This document shows, piece by piece, positions 21,966-32,540 of a stretch of DNA of 64,000 nt. Origin of the DNA: Rusavskia elegans (taxonomy: Eukaryota; Ascomycota; Lecanoromycetes; Teloschistales; Teloschistaceae). Numbering within the stretch: the first letter of the stretch is position 1; each line of letters starts with the position of its first letter. Under the pieces are notes generated by a model, which ran no database searches, was not told the DNA's origin, and saw only the letters and a program-made list of their open reading frames with translations. The stretch lies in NCBI GenBank assembly GCA_011316305.1, contig SAUG01000057.1:539040-603039 (forward strand). The letters are read 5' to 3'. Made by a program: the position numbers and the translations under genes.

Positions 21966-22318
21966 CGCTGAGACCAACGGCCTGTCATGAGTCTTTTTGA
22001 CCGATGTCAGATGGACTGAAGGTGATGAATGAAGTCGAAGGATTAGTTGTTGCTTCATTCATCAGTCTGGAAAATTCCTTGATGTTTGTTTTGCTTGGAT
22101 GTATGCACTTGATCTGGCGTAATATGATGAAAGATAGGGTAGGTCTGATGAGCTGAGGTGGCGTTGGGCGACTCTTTCTTCTTAATGGTTGACAAGAAAG
22201 GCCCATTGGTGCCACACCACGTAGAATAATATAGGATAATAAATGTTCCAGATCTGTACCCACGGAATGTGGGGTTTCTCCTCGGATTGGTTTGGACAGA
22301 TACTGCTCTAAGATGCAG

Positions 22319-23317
22319 CTAGCCAAGATTAGTGTTCAGGTATTCGATGAAGGAACCATGAATCCTCGGCTTAGCCAGATTGTGCTGTCGATTCAAGGAG
22401 ACAAATTGTCTTCGAATACGTTGCAGTTGAGGAAGAGTCACTGGAGAAGCAGGTAGCTCCACGGCCTTGTCGCCAAATGTCACGTGTCCACCGAGTTCTC
22501 CGATATGATCTTTCTGCCACGCTATTACGGCGTTAACAATTCCTTGCGTAGTTTTGTCAAGCTCGTATAGATAGTCAGACTCGGCAATAGGTTTCTAGCT
22601 TCGGTCAGCTTCTTCTCGATCATCCGTGTCCGAAGCCATAACCTTACCATTACGGTGGCCAGGTTTGGCTTCACTTTCTTTAATTCTCCTTCAGTACCTA
22701 TCAATGCGGTCCAGATAGTTTCATATGGAGGCGCTGAGTCGTCATACGGTACTGTAAAGAGGGGACTATCCCATCTTGTCATGCCATTCGGCTCTTCATA
22801 CCGGTAGACCAGGTTTTCGAATATGTCATTTGGATAGCCTCCCTCTCGATCTGGATTACTCAATAAGCCCTGATTGATTTCTTTGCATTTATCGATAGGC
22901 GTTCCTATATGGACCTTATGGTATGTCAGTTTGATTCCCTGGGTTTGGTAGCCAGGACATATACAAAGCAGCACTGACCACACAGCTTGGCGTTTGGACG
23001 GCTTTGGCTTCACAATACAGTTGGTATCGAAAGCCTTTGATATAATTCAGCCCATCAGCGATGACGATAGTATCTCTCCCGAGGTCGCGTTTGACGGCCG
23101 AATACTCAGCGGCTCGAGCGTCTTTCTCAGATCGAGCTTCTCTATAAACGTCTCTTTGCAAGCCAAGAGTCTGATCGTTAATATGAGTAACGCTCAACCG
23201 GCGAATGTGAGGCTCCGTAGCAGCTTTGATCTTGGAATCGAAGAAGTCCACTAGCTGATTCGAGCGGTAGGTCTTACCCGAAGAAGGGTATCCTGAGATA
23301 AGTATCAGCTGTACCAT
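22319..23317 (-). CDS. KTI12: KTI12, Elongator-associated P-loop ATPase (tRNA wobble modification)
   Basis: Exons 23317-22979, 22914-22648 and 22594-22319, 293 aa. Introns are 64 nt (GTCAGT to TAAG) and 53 nt (GTAAGG to GCTAG), both phase 0. The N-terminus MVQLILISGYPSSGKT holds the Walker A loop (GYPSSGKT). Further family features are VIADGLNYIKGFRYQLYC (Walker B region), VHIGTPIDKCKEIN, YEEPNGMTRWDSPLF and the C-terminal VTLPQLQRIRRQF. Kti12 binds Elongator and the anticodon stem of tRNAs and is needed for mcm5/ncm5 modification of wobble uridine. Length agrees with the family. The frame breaks between exons disappear once the introns are removed. Confidence 0.93.
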
Positions 23318-23710
23318 AGTCAGCTATCGGGCCCACACTTCACACAAGTCGGATTTACCGGCATGATCAGAAGTATAATAGCCTCGTCACCTGGATACGA
23401 TATTGCAGCACAACGTCCTTTGGTAGGGTGTGCTCAGGCGAAACCCAGCAGACCAATTAAAGTACTTGTTTCACATCATCGCTTGTAGGGCGGCTATAAG
23501 CGAACGGGAACCATGCCTAATGCATACTGACGCCTACGTCATAGGTCATGTCAGTGAATTGCATGTGACTGCTCACCAGGCAGATATAAAAGTTCTTTTC
23601 TGCTCAGTGATCTCTCTCTTCTACATACTCCAGCTTTAAGACCTCCAGAGACAAACCAACTCAAGGATAACAGTATTTCACCTATTAATTCGAGAAAAGT
23701 TGCAAGCAAC

Positions 23711-24499
23711 ATGTCTGACAAAAATTCCTCTACCGCCAAATCCTACCTCGACTCTGCTATTGCACAAGGGCAGTCTGCTCTGGGGTCTTTGACAGGCAGT
23801 ACCGGTGACAAGGTCAGTCAATATATAAAACTACACACTCGGAAAATCAGTATTTACTATGCTCTCAGTTTAGATGTTCCTTGTGCATCAGCGAGGCATC
23901 GGCATCATCCTGCGATATGCTAATGATCGCTTTCCCAGGCAGAAGCCTCCGCGCGCAAAGACCAAGCTGCCTCCGAAAAGGAATCATCTCACTCCGTCGG
24001 CAAACTAGGCCCTCTGAATGTCTCTCCCTCTGGTGGAGTGTCCACCGATGATCCTAATCGCACTGAAGGTACGACCGCCCCCTCCTTCCCCTTCAACTGG
24101 CGAACAGGGTATTCATACCCCACCCATACTCAATGCGTCGACTGAGCATTGGATCACCTCACTAGTATTTGCTCACAGCGTCGCTAACATTTTCTCACAG
24201 GATCCTGGAACCAAACCCTCGGCTCCGCCAAAGAATCCGTCGGCGGCCTGGTCGGCTCCGAATCGATGAAGAAAGAAGGCGCCCAGCAGAACGCCGAAGG
24301 CAAAGGTCAAGAAACCCAAGGCCAGCTCTCCGACTTCGGATCCGGAGTCTCAGATCGTGTCAAAAGCGCTGTCGGCGGTATGGCTGCTGGCGTCACTGGT
24401 GACCGCGAGAAAGAAGAGGAGATGCGGATGAAGCACGACGATGCCAAGACCAAGCAGCGGAGCGCGGAGGCGGATATCCAGAAGCAAGCTGACGCTTAG
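23711..24499 (+). CDS. Hmp1/CsbD-like stress protein
   Basis: Exons 23711-23812, 23939-24068 and 24201-24499, 176 aa. Intron 1 (126 nt) has GTCAGT, a GCTAATG branch and CCCAG; intron 2 (132 nt) has GTACGA, GCTAACA and CACAG. The protein is hydrophilic and free of Cys, with helix-prone amphipathic repeats (YLDSAIAQGQSALGSLTG; WNQTLGSAKESVGGLVG; NAEGKGQETQGQLSDFG) and a charged tail (DREKEEEMRMKHDDAK). This matches the fungal group annotated as mismatched base pair and cruciform DNA recognition protein (Hmp1), which overlaps the CsbD-like stress family. The role is probably protective in stress; DNA binding is reported only for the founder (from general knowledge, not from this sequence). Confidence 0.75.
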
Positions 24500-25290
24500 T
24501 CCGTGGCTTCTATTCTATGGACTGGAGACTGGCTGTATTATGGTTATGTGGTGATGATGACGACAACACGATGAGCACGGCCTCGGGGGAATGATACCAT
24601 GGGAGACCCTAGATCAGCGAGTGTGCATTCGAAATTTAAACCCAAGAATAATAGCTAGGTCGAGTAGCAACCATACCCCTTTATCATCATCGCTATCATT
24701 TGGCTTGCTCCCATGTATTAGCTGTACTAGTCTGTTTCTACTTTTCTACTAAAGTCTCAGTGGTATTTCCCGATCGTCTCCCATTATTGTCGAGCAAAAA
24801 TGTCTTCCTGACCATCTCATTCTCCAACCATGAGCCCAAGATTCTACGCATTCAAGCTTCTTGCCATCCTACAACGCCCGGAGATCGAAATCCGAGTACC
24901 CACTCAACTTATACCCTTATCCTAGAGGTAATCTCGTAAATTTTCGCGTACCAAGGATCAAGTCTTTCCTTCAGTAGAACCCATCGCTATCTCCTCGTTG
25001 TGCCATAACGATCATAGTTCGCTCACTCCTGGCGGCTCACAAAGAGGTTGTGACAATTTTGAAGGAGAAACAATCAAGCCGCTAGCAATTATGTAAATAA
25101 GACGGGAAGTCAAAATGTCGGGTTATGACATAATCCACCACTGGGGTGCAACATCTTTGCTTGTGTACTTAGGTTTCGGTTTCCCATCCTTTGAACAACA
25201 TCTTTCGACATCAACCTCATATCTTGAAACCCTAAGTCATCGCCTATACCTCGAAACCTCTCCTAAGAAAAATACTCCCGAGTTCATATC
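24500..25290. other. Intergenic region upstream of secreted protein gene
   Basis: No supported gene. The frame extending upstream of 25295 (from 25115) has no signal or domain and is taken as 5' leader. Confidence 0.3.
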
Positions 25291-25294
25291 CATC

Positions 25295-25926
25295 ATGTAT
25301 CCTTCCCATCTCCTCACAACACTATCTCTCTTCACACTCCCCCTCACCATCCTCTCCGCACCAGCCCCGGTGCCTGCAGCTCAACTTGAACTCCCAAAGC
25401 TCCCCAAAGGCCCAGCGGTATATTACATTCAGAATACCCAATCAACTAGGAGAGGCGGCCGACTTATATCGTCGCAGACATCAGGACACTGGATCGTGAA
25501 AGACTTCACCATCACCGTCAAAGGCGGCACCCCGGGCGCTGCAGAACGCCGATGCACGGGCACGCTAACGTGGGAGGGCTCTGACGAGGAACTGGCGAAG
25601 CAGCAAACCGCTATGCTAGACTGTGCGGAGGATCCTCAAGTCAAAATGGGCGTGACGACGAGCGCGGGTTTAAGTGTGGCGGAGACTTACAGTGTGCAAG
25701 ACAGGTGAGTTCTTTCCAGCGTGCACCTTCGCTTCCCCAGTCTTTTGATTTTAACTTTTCACGTTGATGGGCGATAATCATGTGGAATGCTGACGGTTTT
25801 CTGGAAAGGGACCTCCCCGTGGCAGCCACGCCCATCCAGCCCAAGTGCGATGATGACAACGGTGTTGTACGAGATACGTATACGTGCGTTTTCTCTGGTC
25901 CTTTGAGAATAGAGAGCCCTCGATAG
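25295..25926 (+). CDS. Small secreted four-cysteine protein (candidate effector)
   Basis: Exon 1 25295-25704 and exon 2 25809-25926. The intron (104 nt) has a perfect GTGAGT donor and a GGAAAG acceptor, and the product is 175 aa. Residues 1-21 (MYPSHLLTTLSLFTLPLTILS) are a signal peptide, with cleavage near SAPAP. The mature part has exactly four Cys: ERRCTG and LDCAED from exon 1, PKCDDD and YTCVFS from exon 2. So the second exon supplies half of the probable disulphide partners, which supports the splice. Segments such as GHWIVKDFTITVKGG look beta-rich. No catalytic motif. The four-Cys, beta-rich, about 150-residue plan resembles fungal secreted Alt a 1-like and effector proteins, but similarity is too weak to name a family. 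A start at 25115 was rejected because it buries the signal peptide. Confidence 0.65.
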
Positions 25927-26274
25927 GGGAGGTCGGATTCAGGAAGCGAAAAGTGTACGATACAGATAACATAGTAATGTGTATCATCAAAGATTGGGCG
26001 GATGATCTCCATTCGTCGAGTTGTAGGAGATAGGAAGGGGCCTGCTTGGAAGTAATCAAAGGGGAATTGTTGAGCGGGTAGTTGTAAAACAAAGGGCAGG
26101 TTCGATCCTGGGCAAAAGTAATGTACTCATAGTGATAGAAGTCCTGCATAGAGAAGTATTCTGATAATCATCCGTCATAGGACAAAGGAGATTCTCACCG
26201 TTGCAAAGATCTGACTTGGTATGTATACAGGAGGTATTTTTGCGTGAATGAATATGCTATCGTCTGCCCCGCCA

Positions 26275-26520
26275 GTTGTGGCATCCGTTACAGGGGTCCA
26301 TCCGCAGAGCCTCCGCCATTATGTTAACATTGAATCGCAATACGGGCTAGAAACGCGACGGTGAATGATTTGAGGAGTAGCTGCAAGAGATGAGTTGGTT
26401 CTATCACGAGATCCTACATCGACGTATCGATTGTTTTAGCCCCCTTATTGTAACTGACTCTTAACATGACCAGTCCCTGAATCATTTATCATAGCGGGGA
26501 GGTGATACATTGGATCAAGG
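26275..26520 (+). repeat. Degenerate dispersed repeat, copy at 26.4 kb
   Basis: The order gcatccgttacaggggtcca, agcctccgcc, then cgagatcctacatcgacgta, tcgattgttttagc, gaccagtccctgaatcat and aggtgatacattgg parallels the copies at 21745 and 50165. The last elements are shared best with the 50-kb copy (agtccctgattggaatcat; atgtgatacaattgc). Non-coding. Confidence 0.5.
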
Positions 26521-26750
26521 AGATCTTCCCATTTGCCAATATCAGACTCGTTTCAATTTGCTGATGTTGTTCTCTTGTAACCGAGGGTGCTATATCCACA
26601 GCTCCATCGGAGATCTCATTACATCCAAATGACTCACCTTTCGCCTTTGGGGTATACGCTTGCAAATTGCTGAACGCTGGAAATACATGATTTTGTTTAG
26701 ACAACATTTTTGATCGCGCTGTAAATGTCCTCAACCGGGTGGCTCGTCGA

Positions 26751-27364
26751 TCAGTCTCCTATTCTTCGATCGCTAACGTTGGCGTAACCAGGTTGTGTTT
26801 CGAGGTGTTGACCTCCCGAATCATTGAGGACGACGCGCCTAGTGTGACTTGGGGGCGGTGGAGTGGGCAAGTGAAGGTACGTCTCGGGGACTGAAGTGGG
26901 TATGGTGTTCAATGCCGGCGAATGTTGAGCAGATCTGCCACTACTGTCCGTCTGGTCGAGGTTGACTAGGAGCTTGTTAGCATTCTTATATACCCTCGTT
27001 TTCGCCTTGTATTTTACAGTCGGTATGTGTATCACGATGAAGAACCGCTCTGGCGGGCAGTGGCTGGCGCGTAGTGGCTCTTCTGGCGAAGAAAGTCCGA
27101 GGCTTAGGCCAGCAGCGGTGACTTGTAGCTTCATCATCTGAATCGAAGTCAACACGGAGCTCGCTGCACCAACATGTGTAATCTACGTTGGATCCCACTT
27201 GTTCTGTGACGTTGTTTGTGTCCTTGTCTAAGAGCAAGCACAGCCAGGACAACCATAGCAATACCAAAGGAAATGGTCACTTCGGCTTCAATAGAGATAT
27301 GGTGATTTGGTGGTGTGGCGTTTTCAGCTGGAGACGTGCAATTCAGGCCGCCACATGGTGACAT
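26751..27364 (-). CDS. Short-ectodomain single-pass membrane protein, paralogue A
   Basis: The start is the ATG at 27364 (MSPCGGLNCTSPAENATPP). The ectodomain is about 27 residues with two Cys and NCTS/NAT sequons, followed by a transmembrane helix (VTISFGIAMVVLAVLAL) and a basic stop (RQGHKQRHRT). The matching parts of the 29-kb gene show that the sequence continues in two other frames: HRCWPKPRT at about 27120 and, nearer the end, VPETYLHLPTPPPPSHTRR at about 26870. Two introns, or frame damage, must therefore separate three coding blocks. One likely intron starts GTGGGATCC near 27212 and ends near 27123. No signal peptide, so probably type III topology. Family not recognised; exon ends are approximate. 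Confidence 0.45.
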
Positions 27365-27389
27365 GATGGGACTCCAACAGGACAAGAGG

Positions 27390-29100
27390 AAAAGTATGAG
27401 AGATCAAGTCGTCAAGATGGCAAGAGAACCGCTTGGGATGACTTGATCATTGAGATAGCGGGAAAGAAGAGAAGGCACAACGGTACATAAATAAGCATCA
27501 GTCCAGAGTCAGAGCCATGGCCCGGAGGGGGGTCAACGTCAACGACCTTTCCCTCAGTCTTGGCTGGTCTTGACAGAAGGCGGCATGTACGACGAAAGGG
27601 AGGCTGTGAATGGGTCCATCAAGACAGAAGAGAGCCGCCGGTATTTCGCCCCCTAGGTGGAGAAATGAGACGAGAGGGAGCACGAAAAGATTGACAAGAC
27701 CCTTGGCACTCGGCAGCAAAGGTTGTGAGGCGAGATGCTGTGTACTTCCAATAATTCCTCCGAGAAGCCAGGGAAACCAGCACGGCTGCATGCGATTGCC
27801 CAAGGTTGCGGCTAGCGAATCAGCTCTACCTGAGCTAGGGACGCAAACGACCAAATAAGGATACAGTAGATCCGCCCTTCAAGTCCAAAGAATCGATGGA
27901 GTTCTGCTGTGCGAATAAACAACTACTCGTAGTAGTTTCGTCCGGTTTGTAAGCACGGCTACTAAAACGAGTTTCGTCCGGTTTGTAGGCACGGGTGCGA
28001 GTACCTTATCCTCGTGCTGACGACGTCTGGGCTTCTGCTAAGATCTTGGCGGGCGGCTGTGGATCCACCCATAAGGCAGCTAGTGATTAGACAGCTTGCT
28101 GTCTTTCTACCGTCGATTTTTGGCATTTCCTTACCCCTATTATGGCACGCTAAGATATCTACCCGCTTATCCATTGGCTGTGAAGTGTTGTCGCATACGT
28201 CCGATATATCCGGCGGACCATCAAAATGCAAGGTGTCCACAATCCTGGCCAGAGCAAGGATCCCTGAGTAGGTAGCAATCACCAGCACTTCTTTTCCATA
28301 CGAGACCCTTTCATATAACCAGCGCCTCTCTGGATTGAAAGCTTGACTTGTTGTCAGCTCGAGAATATCTGCTTGACACGAGAGATCAAGCCTCGCCGGA
28401 ACAAGTCATTGATGGATGCTTATCTTTCTTGTCAATCCAATCTGGTTGCCACTGTCAGGCTTTGCCAAGATCCCAATCGACAGGATGGGTTTCTCATCCC
28501 GTGTGCTTGATATGTTACATTGTGACCGAAGCTGTTGAAAGATAAGATAAAGTTATTGTACAGTCATCATAGCCACTCAAACATGCCTGGTATTAAAGGA
28601 AACCTCCTCCACACCTCGAATTTCTCCTGGTCCAGATTCTAGAATTAGCCATCAGGACGTTTTCCGTTGCAGCTTACCAGTACTAGGATTGTTCTGGGTT
28701 AAATCAATACCGTAATTAATCTCAAGAGTAAAAGAGTATAGAGAATTCAACGAATGTCTTTATCCGGCTTTTATTATCGTGGTATACTTTTACAAAGAAA
28801 ACCACTTGCCCTAAGACCTCGGCTGATCTACAGACCGTACATGATTTCAGGGGTTGGTGGGGTACACGCACGTCCTTACGTCATAAGTCAGGGGTAGGTA
28901 ATCGATAATCTGATAGCATTCTGTAGCTTGTGCAGTAGCCATGATTCACAACCTAACGTGTGGCATTTCCTGCACAATCTACTCCAATATGTAAACACAT
29001 AAATTTTCATGCCAACGGACTCTTTACAAAGCAGAGGTATGCGCTTGCGTATCGCTAAATGAACGACGGCCAGTGTAGATCAATTCTGTAATACTCATGA
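27390..29100. other. Long non-coding stretch between paralogues A and B
   Basis: No supported gene. Apart from the 36-bp spaced repeat at 27934-27994 the stretch holds AT-rich DNA at about 28560-29050, with no frame worth reporting. Confidence 0.35.
27934..27994 (+). repeat. Two 25-bp direct repeats spaced 36 bp
   Basis: agtttcgtccggtttgtaag and agtttcgtccggtttgtagg, each continuing cacgg, begin at 27934 and 27970. The copies differ at one base over 25 bp. A small palindrome (actactcgtagtagt) abuts the first copy. Confidence 0.7.
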
Positions 29101-29109
29101 ACCCCATCG

Positions 29110-29655
29110 CTATCCCCTCTCATAGCTGATGCCGCGTATGTCGAGTGGTGCTTGGATCAGACCACAATTCGAAGGAATTGGGGCCATTTGCCTTGCGTGA
29201 ATGGAAGCTGGCGGTTGCAGATACGTTTCGGAGCTGTGAGTTGGTACGGGCGGTGACGGTATTGGCTGGGTGACCCTGCTTTGGTATTCGATGTGATCGA
29301 TAAAGACTACTAACATTATCAGGAGCCATTCAACGTCATCCTCTCGAGAGAAAGGCTTACTGTTGAGATAGTTATTCGAGCCGACACGGGATCGATGGCT
29401 TGGTACCCTATCCATCGCTTCATGGACTGTAGCGTTGACGGGCCGGGGCCAGCAGCATCTCTGGGTTCGCTTCAAGGCTGTTCGACGCAGTTGCTTTTGC
29501 CCTTGCCAGAGAGCGAGCAGGGCCAACAGGAACATGACTAGGCCAAAGCAAATGGTGACGACGACTTCAGGATTGACAGCATGGTCTGACTGTCCAGCGA
29601 CTGTGGATGCTGAAGGTTCAGTGGATGTGCAATTTGTAGCGGCGCATGGAGCCAT
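29110..29655 (-). CDS. Short-ectodomain single-pass membrane protein, paralogue B
   Basis: 181 aa from an ATG in good context (ACCATGG) at 29655. It begins MAPCAATNCTSTEPSAS, an about 37-residue ectodomain with two Cys and one sequon. The transmembrane helix follows (VVVTICFGLVMFLLALLAL), then WQGQKQLRRT, and a cytosolic tail with CCWPRPVNAT and SSETYLQPP. Paralogue A has the same landmarks in the same order (PCxxxNCTS; VTISFG...LALRQGHKQRHRT; CWPKPRT; PETYLHLPTPP), so the two arose by duplication. Here the whole product reads through in one frame, which makes B the better model. No signal peptide. Role unknown; a receptor-like or adaptor-like membrane protein is only a guess. Confidence 0.55.
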   Translation of the reverse strand: MAPCAATNCTSTEPSASTVAGQSDHAVNPEVVVTICFGLVMFLLALLALWQGQKQLRRTALKRTQRCCWPRPVNATVHEAMDRVPSHRSRVGSNNYLNSKPFSREDDVEWLLIMLVVFIDHIEYQSRVTQPIPSPPVPTHSSETYLQPPASIHARQMAPIPSNCGLIQAPLDIRGISYERG

Positions 29656-30118
29656 GGTAGCAATGAAGCAGGACGACACCACAATGACGGTTTGTTATGA
29701 CCAAAAGGTGCAACGTTTTCTCGACCGACATGAAGGGCGGCCAGAAAGTATGTATAGATACTGAATGGAGCCATTGGATGAACACTCTGTCAAAGGAGCT
29801 TCTAGTCATGGTCCTTTTGAACACTATAGTTGCCTCTCGGAACATATGGGACTCACACGTCAACCAGAGGCTGAAGATTCAGGTGTGTGGAATGTTCACG
29901 ACAAATTCTTTGGGAAGTCTAGCCGCCTGCAACTAAAGCTTCTAGAGCTGCACGGTATCTTTGCTGTACTCCTCAACCCTTATTTTGTTGCCGGGGCCGT
30001 CGATGGTGCAGGGGCAAAGCTCTTACTAGAAAGAGTAGCTGTGTAGCAAACCTGTACACGCTTTATGCGAAGATCAGACCAAAAGGGCTACAATAGCCTA
30101 ACCTTTTAATGAAGCTGA

Positions 30119-30402
30119 CTAGATCAGACATATTCCAAGCCCCTGTCTAGCTTCTGCTTTGTGTTCGGGCCTCGGATGTGGATGCAGGTCAGACACCAGG
30201 CTGTCCGAATTGCCCAGCTTTTTCATCACAACCAGGCCAATGAACCGGATGAGCCAAGTCGGTCTGCTTATCAATAATATGACGAGGAGCGCGGCCTGTC
30301 AGCAATCGGCAACGCTGCGTTCCGATCACGGATCACCACCGGCAAGGTGTACCGGGTTCCAAAAGTACAATTCGTGGCTGTGCTGGTGCAGTCGAGTTCC
30401 AT
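30119..30402 (-). CDS. Possible third member of the short-ectodomain membrane group
   Basis: The ATG at 30402 gives MELDCTSTATNCTFGT, again a two-Cys ectodomain with an NCT sequon. The hydrophobic part (AALLVILLISRPTWLIRFIGLV) lies in another frame starting after a CTGACAG acceptor at about 30299. A 44-nt intron with a GTGGTG donor would join them in phase 0 and give a protein of about 80 aa ending at 30119. The resemblance to paralogues A and B is in layout and the NCT element rather than in residue identity, and the gene lies next to B on the same strand. Could also be a decayed copy. Confidence 0.3.
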
Positions 30403-30692
30403 CCCGACTGTTTGCCTAGGCGTCGCTTCGCACCTGGCTGTCATGTCTCTGGCTGTCAAAAGTGACCGATGCCAGAGGGAATCATGGCTGATCATACCCA
30501 AGTACCTCCTCCCTCGAGATCCCGTGCGGCAAAGATGAGCGCAAAGAGCTTCATACCAACCGCCCAACTCTTCGTCATATGCTCATAATGATACTCAACT
30601 GTGACCGGACTCTTCAGGCGAAAGAAGTATAAGACGTGGCGCAGATGCCAGTGTTCATCTCGCGTTCGGGGCGATTGGGTGACATCAGCAGG

Positions 30693-32540
30693 ATGGATCA
30701 TCCTTCCTTGGAGAACAACCATTGCCCGAATCAATCCAGCGATTGGGAAGAATACCGCGATATCATCCAACACCTCTACGTCACGGACGATAAACCTCTC
30801 CCAGATGTCGTCGATGAGATGAAACGGAAATACAGGTTCGTTGCAACAGAGCGACAGTATAAGAGGAGAATCTCCGAGTGGCATCTCGACAAGAACGTGA
30901 AAGACGAGGAAATGCGAGCAATCATTGCAGTAGAAGCCATGCGACTCCGGCAAGGCAAGAAGAGTATATTCCACGTGCGAGGTCGCCTGGTTGATCGGAA
31001 GAAGATCGATCGCTTTGTGCATCGGAAGAGGATCGATCGCAGTGCCCTTGAAAGTCTTCCTGGCATGCAGCAGTTCACGAGAAAAAGCCATTACCCGGCC
31101 TCTGAATATGTGTCAGTATTGCCAGCAAATGTGAGGTGTAGTACACCGCCAAAAGACCGGCCAGCCATACTCAAACCCTCCCAGAATCTGGGTCGCGGGA
31201 GGTCGGATCGTGGATTGGAACTTGCCCAAGACATGGACACCGACGCCATGGCAGTCGATGCCACGAGTGCCGCCCCCCACACTCTCGACTACCAGCCCCA
31301 GGCTGTCAATCATGTCCGCGACCTTGGAACCAAGGTCGTTGCTTTAGATGCACCTCTCAATCGAATCGGGTCTCCTCATCCATCTTGCATCGATAGCACA
31401 TCCACAAACGCATTCGACGGCACCCAATCACCCGAGCGCCAGAGCGAACATGGGCTTGCTGATCAACAGTTTTCGGGTGGTGACAATATGTCCTCACCCA
31501 AAGGAAGCTTCATGGAAAACTTATCCTGCTGCGGCATCACCCTGCCCTCTCTCTACGACCTTATACAGCATTATGAAGAGCAGCACACCGAGTCATGCAA
31601 GCAACCGCGCGACTCGAATGCCAATCAACAGTGTACCTTGCCTGAAATGATGACCTTGACCGCTGATACGGCTAGGTCTCCAGGCGAATCTCGCCGATTC
31701 TCATCAACGTCTGAGTCAGGCACGCTGAAGGTCACAGCTCAGCCGACCGCATATCAGTCTAGCTCTCAAAGCAGCAGTTCCGAAGTTCCAGACATCCACA
31801 AAGGAATCGAGAGCCGTGAGCAGCGACAGAAAGTTCTGGATTCCTTCACGAAAGAGCAACCCGTACCCTCGAGATCGTCGATTAATGATTTGTTGCAAGC
31901 AGCACGGAGCGAGCAGCCGTCCGGTCGGCACAATACCACATCTTCCTACCTCAACCAACCAGCATCCGACGTGCTATCGTCCAGCGCACGCCCCAAGACC
32001 CTCGGCATGGACGAATACTGCCCCCAGCAAATCTCCTTCAACTACAGCTTAACGGTCCAAGATGTCCAAAGACTCGCGCATATCAAAGGCGGCCCCGACC
32101 CCACCGAGGAAATGGGCAAACGAACTCCATCTACCAAACAAGATAGAGAACAAGTACACGACATGAGCATCGATCGGACCATGTCCGACATCTATCTGGA
32201 TGAGCTGTACGTACCGTCAATAAACACTTTCGACCCTCCTCCAGGCCAGTCCCGACAATGCCTCCCGCAGGAAGACTCCCTTCCACCACAGAAGAACAGC
32301 GTATTCACGGACCGGTTCCAAGCTGCGCAGAATGGACATGTTGAAGCAAGAGCAGCTCGGCCCTCAGTAAGCAAAACCCCCGGACGATCACCGTTCACTC
32401 TCGTATCACCGTACACTGCAGAGCTTCGAGAGCAACAGAAAGCGGCAGCGGATGCTCGCGTACTTTTAGAGCATCAGCCAAGACCGAGTGACTTCGTGCC
32501 TCCGCGCACTATCTCGCCTAAGGAGGTTACGCTTGATTAA
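30693..32540 (+). CDS. Clr5-domain protein with a single Sfp1-like zinc finger
   Basis: 615 aa from the ATG at 30693; an in-frame ATG at 30645 would add 16 residues. Residues 17-70 are a Clr5 domain (DWEEYRDIIQHLYV; LPDVVDEMKRKYRF; ATERQYKRRISEWHLDKN). At about 278-300 there is CCGITLPSLYDLIQHYEEQH, the finger type seen in Sfp1-like regulators. The segment YLDELYVPSINTFDPPPG also resembles conserved parts of that family. The rest is Ser/Gln/Pro-rich and disordered. I see no tandem C2H2 pair near the C-terminus, as classical Sfp1 proteins would have. Clr5 was named after a cellulase regulator and is common in Pezizomycotina at the N-terminus of orphan proteins. Probably nuclear and regulatory (inference). 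Confidence 0.65.
   Translation: MDHPSLENNHCPNQSSDWEEYRDIIQHLYVTDDKPLPDVVDEMKRKYRFVATERQYKRRISEWHLDKNVKDEEMRAIIAVEAMRLRQGKKSIFHVRGRLVDRKKIDRFVHRKRIDRSALESLPGMQQFTRKSHYPASEYVSVLPANVRCSTPPKDRPAILKPSQNLGRGRSDRGLELAQDMDTDAMAVDATSAAPHTLDYQPQAVNHVRDLGTKVVALDAPLNRIGSPHPSCIDSTSTNAFDGTQSPERQSEHGLADQQFSGGDNMSSPKGSFMENLSCCGITLPSLYDLIQHYEEQHTESCKQPRDSNANQQCTLPEMMTLTADTARSPGESRRFSSTSESGTLKVTAQPTAYQSSSQSSSSEVPDIHKGIESREQRQKVLDSFTKEQPVPSRSSINDLLQAARSEQPSGRHNTTSSYLNQPASDVLSSSARPKTLGMDEYCPQQISFNYSLTVQDVQRLAHIKGGPDPTEEMGKRTPSTKQDREQVHDMSIDRTMSDIYLDELYVPSINTFDPPPGQSRQCLPQEDSLPPQKNSVFTDRFQAAQNGHVEARAARPSVSKTPGRSPFTLVSPYTAELREQQKAAADARVLLEHQPRPSDFVPPRTISPKEVTLD

Noticed and set aside
25115..25294. Upstream extension of the secreted protein frame.
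   Set aside because: It would place 60 residues before an obvious signal peptide; the ATG at 25295 is the natural start.
27934..27994. Two spaced repeats considered as a CRISPR or terminal repeat pair.
   Set aside because: Only two copies, eukaryotic context, and no element between them (11 bp).
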